Shown here: piece after piece, positions 15,793 to 23,116 of the stretch | How positions within the stretch are numbered: the stretch's first letter is position 1 | Layout: each line of letters opens with the position of its first letter | NCBI GenBank assembly: GCA_016875665.1 | Contig: VGPA01000001.1 | Span: forward strand, 1 to 34,847 | Direction of reading: 5' to 3' | Source of the DNA: Chloroflexota bacterium | GTDB taxonomy: Bacteria > Chloroflexota > Limnocylindria > P2-11E | Length of the DNA stretch: 34,847 nucleotides | Program-made: the position numbers and the translations under genes | The notes under the pieces: generated by a model | Told to the model about the DNA's origin: nothing | The model's database searches: none | What the model saw: the letters and a program-made list of their open reading frames with translations, nothing else

Positions 15793-16743
15793 ATGGTCGC
15801 CGTGAGCGAAGGTCAGCGCATCCTCATCACGGGTGGCGCGGGGTTCATCGGATCGCATCTCATCGATCGCCTCCGCTCGAGGTACGACATCACCCTCTTC
15901 GACAACCTCCAACGCAATGCGCTCGCACGCGACGTGCTGAGCAAGGGTGTGCGGCTCATCGAGGGCAACGTGCTCGACGCCCAGGCGATGACGCGGGCGA
16001 TGGCCGGCCACACGCTGGTGCTCCACCTCGCGGCAATCGCCGGGACGCGATCCGTGGGCAAGGACAGCGCGCTCACCTCCAAGGTCAACTTCACCGGAAC
16101 GGTGAACTGTCTCGAGGCCGCGGCGGACGCGGGTGCCAAGCGCGTCGTGGCATTCTCGACGTCGGAGGTCTACGGCCGCCGAGCGCTGGATGTGACCGAG
16201 GATCAGCCCGCGCAGATCCCGCCCGCCGACGACGACGAGCGCTGGGCCTATGCCGCGAGCAAGCTCGCGGCCGAGCACGCCGCGATGGCATTCCATCGCG
16301 CGGGAAGGGTCGAGGCGGTCGTCGTGCGACCCTTCAACGTGTACGGACCCGGCCAGGTGGGCGAAGGGGCGATCCGGGACATGGTGGACGTCGCGGTGAG
16401 GGGCGGTCCCATCGTGGTCAAGGGCGACGGGACGCAGATTCGCTCGTGGTGCTACGTTGAGGACTTCGTCGACGGCACGGTCGCGTGCCTCGAGCGGCAG
16501 GAGGCCGCAGGACGCATCTTCAACATCGGGAACCCCGCGGCGACGGTCGACAGCAATGAGCTCGCCGCCACGGTCGCGCGGCTCGCGGGAGGAGTCCGGG
16601 TCACGCGCGTGGCCGCGAACGGTCCCGATGTCGAGCAGCGGCGTCCCTCGATCGAGCGCGCGAAAGCGCTGCTCGGCTTCTCGCCGAAGATCGGCCTGGA
16701 GGAGGGCATTCGCCGGACGATCGCGTGGCGCCGCGCCGTCTAG
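15793..16743 (+). CDS. NAD-dependent sugar-nucleotide epimerase/dehydratase (extended SDR)
   Basis: A 316-residue extended SDR: ILITGGAGFIGSHLIDRL at the N-terminus, STSEVYG near residue 117, YAASK near residue 155, and RPFNVYGPGQ. The C-terminal SIERAKALLGFSPKIGLEEG is typical of GalE/UXS-type enzymes. Substrate cannot be assigned. It lies 39 bases after the GT2 gene, in a gap containing a short GC-rich hairpin sequence, and is probably the end of the same transcript. The ATG at 15793 is used; an in-frame GTG three codons later is an alternative. Its stop codon overlaps the stop of the convergent transglutaminase-like gene. Confidence 0.86.
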   Translation: MVAVSEGQRILITGGAGFIGSHLIDRLRSRYDITLFDNLQRNALARDVLSKGVRLIEGNVLDAQAMTRAMAGHTLVLHLAAIAGTRSVGKDSALTSKVNFTGTVNCLEAAADAGAKRVVAFSTSEVYGRRALDVTEDQPAQIPPADDDERWAYAASKLAAEHAAMAFHRAGRVEAVVVRPFNVYGPGQVGEGAIRDMVDVAVRGGPIVVKGDGTQIRSWCYVEDFVDGTVACLERQEAAGRIFNIGNPAATVDSNELAATVARLAGGVRVTRVAANGPDVEQRRPSIERAKALLGFSPKIGLEEGIRRTIAWRRAV

Positions 16744-17444
16744 CGCCGGGTAAGCCGGCCGAGCTCGGCCAGCAACCTCCCGAATGGGGTCTGGTCGTCG
16801 GAGCGCGAGGCGCCGGGAGGGTTCGGCAGCAGCTTCACGATCTCCGGGTAAGCGATCCCGCCCGCTCCCTCCGGGCTGGCGAGCGTGCGGGTGAGCTCGG
16901 GGAAGGCGCGGAGCTGATCGAGGCTTGCCAGGCGCCCCGCCCCATCGCGCAGCGGGAACCCGCCCCGGACATCGAACACGCGCCAGTCGCCGTCGACCTG
17001 CGCGTAGGCCACGGCGTGCACGACTCCGCCATCGGGGCGGCGTGCGAACGCGAGCGCTCCGCTGATCCCCTGGTAGCCGACGAGCGTCGCGAACACGTCC
17101 GCCGCCTGATCGGAGTTGCCGTAGCCGCGGATCACGACGTTCAGGGTGTGGTCGTCCACGACCGGGAGCCCGGGCGGTTGAGGCCGCACGTTGCCGTGCA
17201 CCCAGCGCAGAATGGACAGAGCGCGATCCTCCTGTGACTCACCGGCACCCGCGACCGCCTGGGAGGCTACGCGGCGCAGCTGGAGGTCCCGCGAGACGAA
17301 CATGATCGCCTTCTCGTAGAGCGGGATCTGGTACGTCGACACCTTGAAATCGACGCCGACGCTCGTGGTCGTGGGGAGGCTCGCGACCACGACGAGAACC
17401 GCGGCGGCCGCGATGACGACCGCGAGACGGCGGTACCGCTGCAC
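16740..17444 (-). CDS. Membrane-anchored transglutaminase-like protein with Ser at the Cys site
   Basis: A 234-residue protein with an N-terminal membrane anchor (residues about 7-23, LAVVIAAAAVLVVVASL) and a probably extracytoplasmic domain that resembles a transglutaminase/papain-like fold. The expected nucleophile motif reads YGNSDQAADVFATLVGYQGI with Ser111 (TCC) where Cys is usual, while the His (VHAVAYAQVDG, His143) and Asp (WRVFDVRGG, Asp158) positions look conserved. It may be a non-catalytic binding protein or an unusual hydrolase. The GTG start overlaps the TAG of the upstream dehydrogenase by 1 base. Family assignment rests on the pattern spacing and is moderate. Its job in polysaccharide assembly is unknown. 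Confidence 0.7.
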   Translation of the reverse strand: MQRYRRLAVVIAAAAVLVVVASLPTTTSVGVDFKVSTYQIPLYEKAIMFVSRDLQLRRVASQAVAGAGESQEDRALSILRWVHGNVRPQPPGLPVVDDHTLNVVIRGYGNSDQAADVFATLVGYQGISGALAFARRPDGGVVHAVAYAQVDGDWRVFDVRGGFPLRDGAGRLASLDQLRAFPELTRTLASPEGAGGIAYPEIVKLLPNPPGASRSDDQTPFGRLLAELGRLTRR

Positions 17445-18715
17445 TATCTGCCAATGCCCAGGTAGGCGGCTCCTGCCCTGCGGACCCTCTCCGGATCGAG
17501 GACGTTCCGGCCGTCGAGGACGACCGAGGCTCCCGTCGCGGCAAGCCACGCCAGGTCGGCGTACTCGGGCGCGAGCGCCTGGACGATGACCGCGTCGGCC
17601 CGCGCGAACCCGGGGCCCTGCGCGGGAGTGAAGCCGAACGCGCTCAGCTCGTCCGGGGTGAGAAGCGGATCCGCGGCCAGCACAACCGCACCGGCGTCGC
17701 GGAGAGGCTTCAGCAGCCTGATCGCCGGGCTGTTCGCGGTGTCCTTCACCCCGGGGCGATAGGTCACGCCGAGGATCAGCACGCGAGCCCCGGCGAGCCC
17801 TCCCTTGCGTCCGGAAGCGAGCCGCTCCACCGCGTAGTCGACCATTTCGTCGTTCTGCTCGCGCGCACTGAGCACGATGTCCGCGCTCTCGGGAGAGCGC
17901 GCTGCGTAGAAGTAGGGGTACACGGGGATGCAGTTGCCACCCACGCCCACGCCCGGAGAGTGGATGTGCGAGTACGGCTGGGAGTTGGCGCAGCGGATCG
18001 CCTCAGTCGCGTCGACGCCGAGGCCATCGGCCGCGCGGGCGAACGCGTTCGCCAGACCGATATTCGTGTCGCGGTAGGTCGTCTCGATGAGCTTGACGAA
18101 CTCCGCCGTCTCGGCGTTGGCGACCTCCCAGGTCTCGAGGCCGAGCCCCTCGCGGTAGAAGCGCGCGGCGCGGCGGGTCGCCTCCTCATCGATGCCCCCG
18201 ACGATCTTCGGGTATGTGCGAAGGTCGCGGAAGACGACCCCGACGGAGACGCGCTCCGGGCTGTACGCCATCCAGAAGTCACGGCCGTGCTTGCGGCCCC
18301 CACGTTCGAGAACCGGAAGCACGCGATCGCGGGTGGTTCGCGCCGGGACGGTCGACTCGATGACGACCGTCGTGCCGGTGCCGAGGCCACGGCTGATGTC
18401 CTCGCTCGCCCCGTCGAGCGCCGAGAAGTCGATGTCATCGGCGGATGTGGCGTGGACGGGCACGATGACGATGACGATCTCGGCGTTCGCGACCGCCGCG
18501 GCCGTATCCGACGTCGTCCGCCACCTGCCGGTGGCCGCGCCCGCCGCAAGCGACTCGCGCAGCTCGGGCTCGAGGAGGAGCTCGTCGTCGAGCCGGTCGA
18601 TCACGCTTCTTCGGGACGGACTCACATCACTGCCGGTGACGTCGTGACCGGCCGCCAGATAGAAGCCGGCGAGCGGCAGGCCGAGCCTTCCCAAGCCGAC
18701 GACCGTCACACGCAT
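17444..18715 (-). CDS. UDP-glucose/GDP-mannose dehydrogenase family, second copy
   Basis: A 423-residue NDP-sugar dehydrogenase. It has the NAD motif VTVVGLGRLGLPLAGFYLAA, the STVPARTTRDRVLPVLERGG segment, the helix ETAEFVKLIETTYRDTNIGL with the catalytic Lys, and the thiol-ester Cys in GVGVGGNCIPVYPYFY. The C-terminal domain contains VLILGVTYRPGVKDTANSPA. It oxidises the C6 alcohol of an NDP-hexose to the uronate; whether the substrate is UDP-Glc, UDP-GlcNAc or UDP-ManNAc is not evident. It is clearly diverged from the copy at 6099-7445, so the locus probably makes two different uronic acids. The ATG at 18715 follows the WbqC-like stop by 1 base. Confidence 0.87.
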   Translation of the reverse strand: MRVTVVGLGRLGLPLAGFYLAAGHDVTGSDVSPSRRSVIDRLDDELLLEPELRESLAAGAATGRWRTTSDTAAAVANAEIVIVIVPVHATSADDIDFSALDGASEDISRGLGTGTTVVIESTVPARTTRDRVLPVLERGGRKHGRDFWMAYSPERVSVGVVFRDLRTYPKIVGGIDEEATRRAARFYREGLGLETWEVANAETAEFVKLIETTYRDTNIGLANAFARAADGLGVDATEAIRCANSQPYSHIHSPGVGVGGNCIPVYPYFYAARSPESADIVLSAREQNDEMVDYAVERLASGRKGGLAGARVLILGVTYRPGVKDTANSPAIRLLKPLRDAGAVVLAADPLLTPDELSAFGFTPAQGPGFARADAVIVQALAPEYADLAWLAATGASVVLDGRNVLDPERVRRAGAAYLGIGR

Positions 18716-18716
18716 G

Positions 18717-19454
18717 TCAGGCGACCCTCTTCTGCCTGAGGAGCGCACGGGTCCCCCTGAGGCCGCAGTGCATCAGCGCGTCGACGATCGAGAGACCGGG
18801 AACGAAGGCTTGAGCGCGCGGCTGCGGATACTGCGGATGCCTGAAATCCTGGTAGACGAGGCGGACCCCCGCGGCTTCGAACTCGTCCTCCTCGAGATAC
18901 CCCGCCGAGCCCCCGCCGCAGAGATAGGTGCTCCCACCCACCGCGCGCACCAGCGCGATGAGCAGATCGGTCGCGTGTCCGAAGTGCGGCAGCGTCGACA
19001 TGGGGACGAGACGTGCCGCCGGCAGGCCGAGCGCCACGGTGAGCTCCCTGATCGCATGTGAGTTGTAGTCGCACAGCGACGAGGTTCTGTTCTCGATGAG
19101 CGGGCGCACGAGCGCGAGCGTCTCCTCGTAGAAGGGGGTCTTCCCGTAGTTGTAGCGGAGGAGCTCGAGTACCCGCTCACGCCACGGCGTCTCCTCGCTG
19201 ATCTCGGTTTCGCGGATCGTTCGGACGCCGTGGTGGTTGCGAACGACCGGCACGGTCACCCACTTGGCCTGACCGCCCACGAGCATCGGGACTCGGTTGG
19301 TCCAGCCGCCGGCGCCCGACTTCGGGAACTGGACCTCATCCATGACGACGAAGACGTCCGACCGGGCGATCTTGTCGAAGAAGCCGAGCCATGGGAGGAA
19401 GTTCGGCTGATGGATCGCGACCACCTTGTCGCCGGCCGCAACGGGAGCCGTCAC
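18717..19454 (-). CDS. WbqC-like family protein
   Basis: A 245-residue member of the WbqC family, recognised by its N-terminus (VVAIHQPNFLPWLGFFDKIA) and the following VMDEVQFPKSG, TNRVP and NYGKTPFYEE. These proteins are common in O-antigen and capsule clusters and are close to full length here. Their reaction is not established to my knowledge; context suggests sugar modification or transfer. It sits between a GT4 and a UDP-sugar dehydrogenase in a four-gene minus-strand operon. The start is a GTG at 19454, 18 bases after the GT4 stop. Confidence 0.88.
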   Translation of the reverse strand: MTAPVAAGDKVVAIHQPNFLPWLGFFDKIARSDVFVVMDEVQFPKSGAGGWTNRVPMLVGGQAKWVTVPVVRNHHGVRTIRETEISEETPWRERVLELLRYNYGKTPFYEETLALVRPLIENRTSSLCDYNSHAIRELTVALGLPAARLVPMSTLPHFGHATDLLIALVRAVGGSTYLCGGGSAGYLEEDEFEAAGVRLVYQDFRHPQYPQPRAQAFVPGLSIVDALMHCGLRGTRALLRQKRVA

Positions 19455-19472
19455 ACCGAGAACATACTGCGC

Positions 19473-20768
19473 TCAGCCGGCCTCGCTCAAAAGACGGTCC
19501 AGCTGCGCGAGCGGAGCCTCGACGTGGTTCCGCATCGCCCACTCCCGACCCTGTGCGGCAGCGCGGCGTCGGGCTCCGGCATCGGTGAGCGCGAGCATCC
19601 GGTCCCGGATCGCGTCGACGGTGCTCGCCGAGAGGATGGGCGCGGGATCGTCGGCCGGATGTGGCTGGGGCTGCGCCGGATCGTAGGAGCTCACGACCGG
19701 CACACCGCACGCGAGCGCCTCGCGAGCGAGCATGCCGTACCCGCCGAGGATGAACTGCACCATTGCCACGTCGGCCAGACGGAGTGCGCGAATCAGGCGG
19801 CGCTTGCTGTACACGGTGGGCAGGAGGCAGACGTCGTCCGAGAGGCCGAGCTCGGAAATAAGGGAGGAGGCGACGGCCGCCTCGTGTCCCCATCCGAGCA
19901 GCAGGAGGAACGCAGGTACGCCGCGCGCGCGAACTTGAGCGAACGCGCGCAGCAGCAGGTCCTGACCCTTCTCGGCGAAGGAGACCCGGGAAGGACAGAA
20001 GTACACGATCCTGCCCTCCATGCGGGCGGCGACGTCCGCCCCGAACACCTCCGCGCGCGAGCCGGGCTCGATCGCGTCATAGCTCTCGACGTCGACCGGA
20101 ACCGGGAACGGCCGCAGGTGATCCGCCAAATCGAGCGCCCGCAGGAAACCCAGGTCCATCGATGGCATTCCGAGAATCGCGAGCGACCGCTTCAGAGCGG
20201 CACGCTGGAGGAATCCTCGGGCGCGCTGGACGGGATTGCGCGACGTCGTCATGAAGGGCAGCGTGAAGACGTCCCAGCCCATCGTGATCACCCCGTACGG
20301 CGGTCCGGCCAGATACGCACTCCCTGCGGACGGTCCGAGAGCGACGAGGACGTCGTACTCGCTCGCCGCCGCGATGATCGGCACCTCCGGCACGATCACG
20401 GGCAGACCGAACGGCATCACGCCGAGCGGCATGACCCGCGCCAGCGCCGCCGGCAGTCTGATGCCCACACAGACCGCGCGAACGCTGACGCCGGGGCGCC
20501 TCACCCACTCCGGCTTGTGCCAGCCGACCTCCTTCTCGAGCGCTCGCCAGTAGGCGTCCCTCGGCGTGCGGTCGTACACGTCCGCCACCGGGCGCGCGAG
20601 ATCCGCGTCTTCCCACACGGGCTGCTGATTGAACGGAAGATTCGGCTGCTGGATGAAGTCCGCGTCGTAGCCACGGCGCCGCAGCATCTTGGCGAATACG
20701 TACGACGCGTTCGTCGTGTTGTCCAGCAGAGCGATGCGCCGGTGACCACGGGTCATCGCGGCTGCCAT
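19473..20768 (-). CDS. Glycosyltransferase family 4-like
   Basis: A protein of about 431 residues with a GT-B layout. The N-terminal domain begins HRRIALLDNTTNASYVFAKM. The C-terminal domain starts RIVYFCPSRVSFAEKGQDLL and includes LLLGWGHEAAVASSLISELG and the donor-site segment GGYGMLAREALACGVPVVSS. It probably transfers one sugar of the repeat unit. Start choices are a TTG at 20792, an ATG at 20768 and an ATG at 20756; the ATG at 20768 is preferred because a TACGAT box ends 8 bases before it. It heads the minus-strand operon that continues with the WbqC-like protein, and is divergent from the acyltransferase. Confidence 0.84.
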   Translation of the reverse strand: MAAAMTRGHRRIALLDNTTNASYVFAKMLRRRGYDADFIQQPNLPFNQQPVWEDADLARPVADVYDRTPRDAYWRALEKEVGWHKPEWVRRPGVSVRAVCVGIRLPAALARVMPLGVMPFGLPVIVPEVPIIAAASEYDVLVALGPSAGSAYLAGPPYGVITMGWDVFTLPFMTTSRNPVQRARGFLQRAALKRSLAILGMPSMDLGFLRALDLADHLRPFPVPVDVESYDAIEPGSRAEVFGADVAARMEGRIVYFCPSRVSFAEKGQDLLLRAFAQVRARGVPAFLLLLGWGHEAAVASSLISELGLSDDVCLLPTVYSKRRLIRALRLADVAMVQFILGGYGMLAREALACGVPVVSSYDPAQPQPHPADDPAPILSASTVDAIRDRMLALTDAGARRRAAAQGREWAMRNHVEAPLAQLDRLLSEAG

Positions 20769-20776
20769 CGCGTTCC

Positions 20777-20782
20777 ATCGTA
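20777..20782 (-). promoter_or_regulatory. Candidate -10 box (TACGAT) for the GT4-WbqC operon
   Basis: The minus-strand hexamer TACGAT (4 of 6 to TATAAT) ends 8 bases before the ATG at 20768, the same leaderless-type spacing as at rfbF. No clear -35 is seen. Confidence 0.3.
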
Positions 20783-20805
20783 CCGATCCCAATGCGCGGT
20801 CGGCG

Positions 20806-20832
20806 TAGAATCACAGCGCAAACACCAGGAGG
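20806..20832 (+). promoter_or_regulatory. Candidate -10 box and Shine-Dalgarno of the acyltransferase gene
   Basis: TAGAAT at 20806-20811 matches 5 of 6 positions of a -10 box, and AGGAGG at 20827-20832 is a full Shine-Dalgarno sequence 8 bases before the GTG at 20841. This is the only strong ribosome site noticed in the window; the other genes rely on overlaps or apparent leaderless starts. Confidence 0.55.
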
Positions 20833-20840
20833 ACAGTGAC

Positions 20841-21368
20841 GTGAGTCCCGGCGGCCAACACGCATCGCATGGGACCGGCGAGCTGCAGCTGGATCGCTTC
20901 AAAGCTCTCGGCTCGAACGTCGTGTTCGAGCCCGGGGTGCTCGTCTTCCACCCCGAGACCATCAGCATGGGCTCGAACATCTATGTCGGGCACAACGCGA
21001 TCCTCAAGGGCTACTACAAGTCCGAGATGCAGATCGGGGACGACAGCTGGATCGGCCAGCAGTGCATGTTCCACAGCGCCGGAGGCCTCTACATCGGCAA
21101 GAAGGTCGGGATCGGGCCCGGCGTCGGGATTCTCACCTCCACGCACGAGGATCAGGGGCGCTTCGTTCCGCTCCTCACAAGCCCACTGGTCGCCGCCGAA
21201 GTGGTGATCGAGGACGAGTGCGATCTCGGCTGGGGTACGATCGTGCTGCCGGGGGTGACGATCGGGCGTGGCGCGCTCGTCGGTGCCGGCTCGGTCGTGA
21301 CGAGCGATGTCGAGCCCTACTCGGTCGTCGCGGGCGTACCGGCCAAGCTCCTGCGCATGCGGGAGTAG
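20841..21368 (+). CDS. Hexapeptide-repeat acyltransferase (WbbJ-like)
   Basis: A 175-residue left-handed beta-helix acyltransferase. Hexapeptide-type turns run from about residue 45 (ISMGSNIYVGHNAILKGYYK) through IGDDSWIGQQCMFH, IGKKVGIGPGVGILTSTHED and LGWGTIVLPGVTIGRGALVG, ending in the conserved VVAGVPAKLLRMRE. The His in TSTHED is the probable catalytic base. It should acetylate (or otherwise acylate) a sugar hydroxyl or amine using acyl-CoA; context points to a polysaccharide O-acetyl or N-acetyl group. The GTG start at 20841 is decided by the AGGAGG 8 bases upstream; an earlier GTG at 20836 runs directly into a stop. It is a single-gene unit that abuts the convergent deacetylase-like gene with no gap. 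Confidence 0.9.
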   Translation: MSPGGQHASHGTGELQLDRFKALGSNVVFEPGVLVFHPETISMGSNIYVGHNAILKGYYKSEMQIGDDSWIGQQCMFHSAGGLYIGKKVGIGPGVGILTSTHEDQGRFVPLLTSPLVAAEVVIEDECDLGWGTIVLPGVTIGRGALVGAGSVVTSDVEPYSVVAGVPAKLLRMRE

Positions 21369-22121
21369 TCAGCCGCGATCGCGGGCGCGCCGGTCGAGAG
21401 TCGCCGAAAGTCCTCCGGTGACATCCTGCGCGTACGTCGCGTTGACGCTCATGTAGCCGTCAATGATCGCCATGCGCCGCCGCTCGATCCGATCGAAGAT
21501 CTCGTCGTAGCCGAGGCCCTGCTCGGTGAAATGCTCCGGATGGAGAAGCAGCTGAGCCACTCCGCCGCGCGTTCGCGAGACGAAGGCGAAGGGATCCTCG
21601 CCGACGATCATGCGCGAATCCGAGAGGTATCGACCGGGCACGAACAGCTCGGCGCCGTATGCCCCACGAAAGCCGTCGAAGGCCGGGTACAGCCCGTTGG
21701 CCGACGGGTTGTGCAGGCTCAGGGAGGTGACCGGCTGACCGGTGATGTCCTCGAGGAGACGCGCTTCGTTCCGCACGCGTGCGGCCAGCTGCGCGCGGTC
21801 GGCGCTTCCGTACGCGGCCGGCCAGAAGTGCAGTCCGATGTCGAAGCCCGCTTCGGCGAGGCTCCTGAGCACGGCACGGCTCGCGGGGGCGGCCACGTTG
21901 TAGAGGTCGCTGGTTGTCATGACGCAATACGTCGCCGGGATCCCGAGTTGCTGCTCGAGCTCGCTGACGCCCGCGGTGCCTGAGAGATCGAGGTCGACGT
22001 CATGCCGCAGCACGAGGGCGTCGCCGCCATCCCAGTCCCTGATCGACGTGAGCCGCCGCTCCGATCGGGCGAACTCGAAGAACCGGCGGAGCTCCGAAAG
22101 GCGGAAGAACGCTGGTCGCAT
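21369..22121 (-). CDS. NodB-like polysaccharide deacetylase-family protein
   Basis: A 250-residue protein with a NodB-type core: LVLRHDVDLDL near residue 35 supplies the His-Asp-Asp elements, and GFDIGLHFWP near residue 95 and LSLHNPSANGLYP the later His elements. It lacks a signal peptide, so it is probably cytoplasmic, as with the deacetylase-like proteins found inside O-antigen clusters. It may remove an N-acetyl or other acyl group from a nucleotide-sugar or lipid-linked intermediate; the substrate is unknown. The ATG at 22121 overlaps the upstream methyltransferase stop by 1 base (TGATG). It ends exactly next to the convergent acyltransferase, which invites an acylation/deacylation pairing but does not prove one. 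Confidence 0.78.
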   Translation of the reverse strand: MRPAFFRLSELRRFFEFARSERRLTSIRDWDGGDALVLRHDVDLDLSGTAGVSELEQQLGIPATYCVMTTSDLYNVAAPASRAVLRSLAEAGFDIGLHFWPAAYGSADRAQLAARVRNEARLLEDITGQPVTSLSLHNPSANGLYPAFDGFRGAYGAELFVPGRYLSDSRMIVGEDPFAFVSRTRGGVAQLLLHPEHFTEQGLGYDEIFDRIERRRMAIIDGYMSVNATYAQDVTGGLSATLDRRARDRG

Positions 22122-23116
22122 CAGGCGCCCACCGGCGCCCGTCGGCCGACCATGTTCAGGCCCACGCTCGGCAGCCGTCGGACGTCCACGACACCCGCGT
22201 TGCGGAGCGCGGCGGTGACCTCGCTCTCCCGTTGGGGCTGGTCGTACGCGGGCCCGAGCATGTCGAGGGTGTCGAGGAGCGCCCACTCGTAGCGCTGGCT
22301 CCGGCTGAGCTCCTTCAGGTCGACGTAGTTCGCGACCGGGATGGCGAAGCGGAAGACGCGTCCGAGAAGCGGGATTCGGAAGAGCACGTCCGTCAACGGG
22401 AACAGGACGGGCATGAGGCGGCGGACCAGGCTCAGCTTGCCCTCGGTGCCCAGCGGCCGGAGCACCGCCCGCGCGAGGTACTTGCTGTAGAGCGGGGTCG
22501 TCCGGCGCCGCTCGTACGCCGTCACGGCGATGTGGGCATCGGGGCGCGCCGGGACCGCCAGCGCCGCGACCGCACGTAGGGGATCAGGCGTGTGCTGCAC
22601 GACGCCGATGCAGTACACCGCCTCGAACGTCCCCGGGGCGAAGGGCATCGCATACACGTCGGCCTGGACGAGCTCGACGCTGGGGTCGCCCGCGACGTTC
22701 AGTGCCGCCGCATCGACTGCGTCGCTGTAGTCCAGGCCGACCACGTGCGCCCCGAGACGCGACGCGACTTCGACGAAGCGCCCCGCACCGCAGCCCACGT
22801 CGAGGACCCGCTTGCCCTTCCACCACTCCGCCGGCAGCCCGGTCTCCGACAGGAGTCGCCGCTCCGAAAGCGTCGTCCCGTTGAAGCGATCGATCTGCGC
22901 GGTCCGAAAGCGCTTCCACTGCTCACCGAAGGACCTGGCGTAGTTCTCCGCCGGTACGAAGCGCGGAATGCCGGCAACGATCGGGAACTCCCGACCGCAG
23001 GCATCGCACCACAGCGACCCGGACACGATGCGCTCACCCTCGCGGTCTCCGACCACGCAGCGCAGGGCGCCGCCGCACGACGGACAGCGGAGGAGGTCCG
23101 TGAAGCCGGCCTTCAA
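22121..23116 (-). CDS. SAM-dependent methyltransferase with Trm112-like zinc domain
   Basis: A 331-residue class I methyltransferase with an N-terminal zinc ribbon having both CxxC pairs (CPSC near residue 11 and CDAC near 38, followed by GREFPIVAGIPRFVP). The SAM motif VLDVGCGAGRFVEVASRLGA lies near residues 100-120, then VQADVYAMPFAPGTFEAV and GVVQHTPDPLRAV. The C-terminal third has basic/hydrophobic helices. It likely methylates a glycan or lipid-linked intermediate. The start is taken as a TTG at 23116, which makes a TTGA overlap with the asnB stop, as at 7445; a GTG at 23167 would give a longer protein with a poorly conserved extension. It shares architecture with the methyltransferase at 3942-5027. 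Confidence 0.85.
   Translation of the reverse strand: MKAGFTDLLRCPSCGGALRCVVGDREGERIVSGSLWCDACGREFPIVAGIPRFVPAENYARSFGEQWKRFRTAQIDRFNGTTLSERRLLSETGLPAEWWKGKRVLDVGCGAGRFVEVASRLGAHVVGLDYSDAVDAAALNVAGDPSVELVQADVYAMPFAPGTFEAVYCIGVVQHTPDPLRAVAALAVPARPDAHIAVTAYERRRTTPLYSKYLARAVLRPLGTEGKLSLVRRLMPVLFPLTDVLFRIPLLGRVFRFAIPVANYVDLKELSRSQRYEWALLDTLDMLGPAYDQPQRESEVTAALRNAGVVDVRRLPSVGLNMVGRRAPVGA

Noticed and set aside
16757..16770. Perfect 14-bp palindrome GGCCGAGCTCGGCC near convergent stops, considered as a terminator
   Set aside because: It lies inside the 3' coding part of the transglutaminase-like gene, has no T-run, and short GC palindromes are common in this DNA.
19230..20840. Long plus-strand open frame leading into the acyltransferase
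   Set aside because: It is antisense to the WbqC-like and GT4 genes and shows no domain; only 20841-21368 is a real protein, set by the AGGAGG site.
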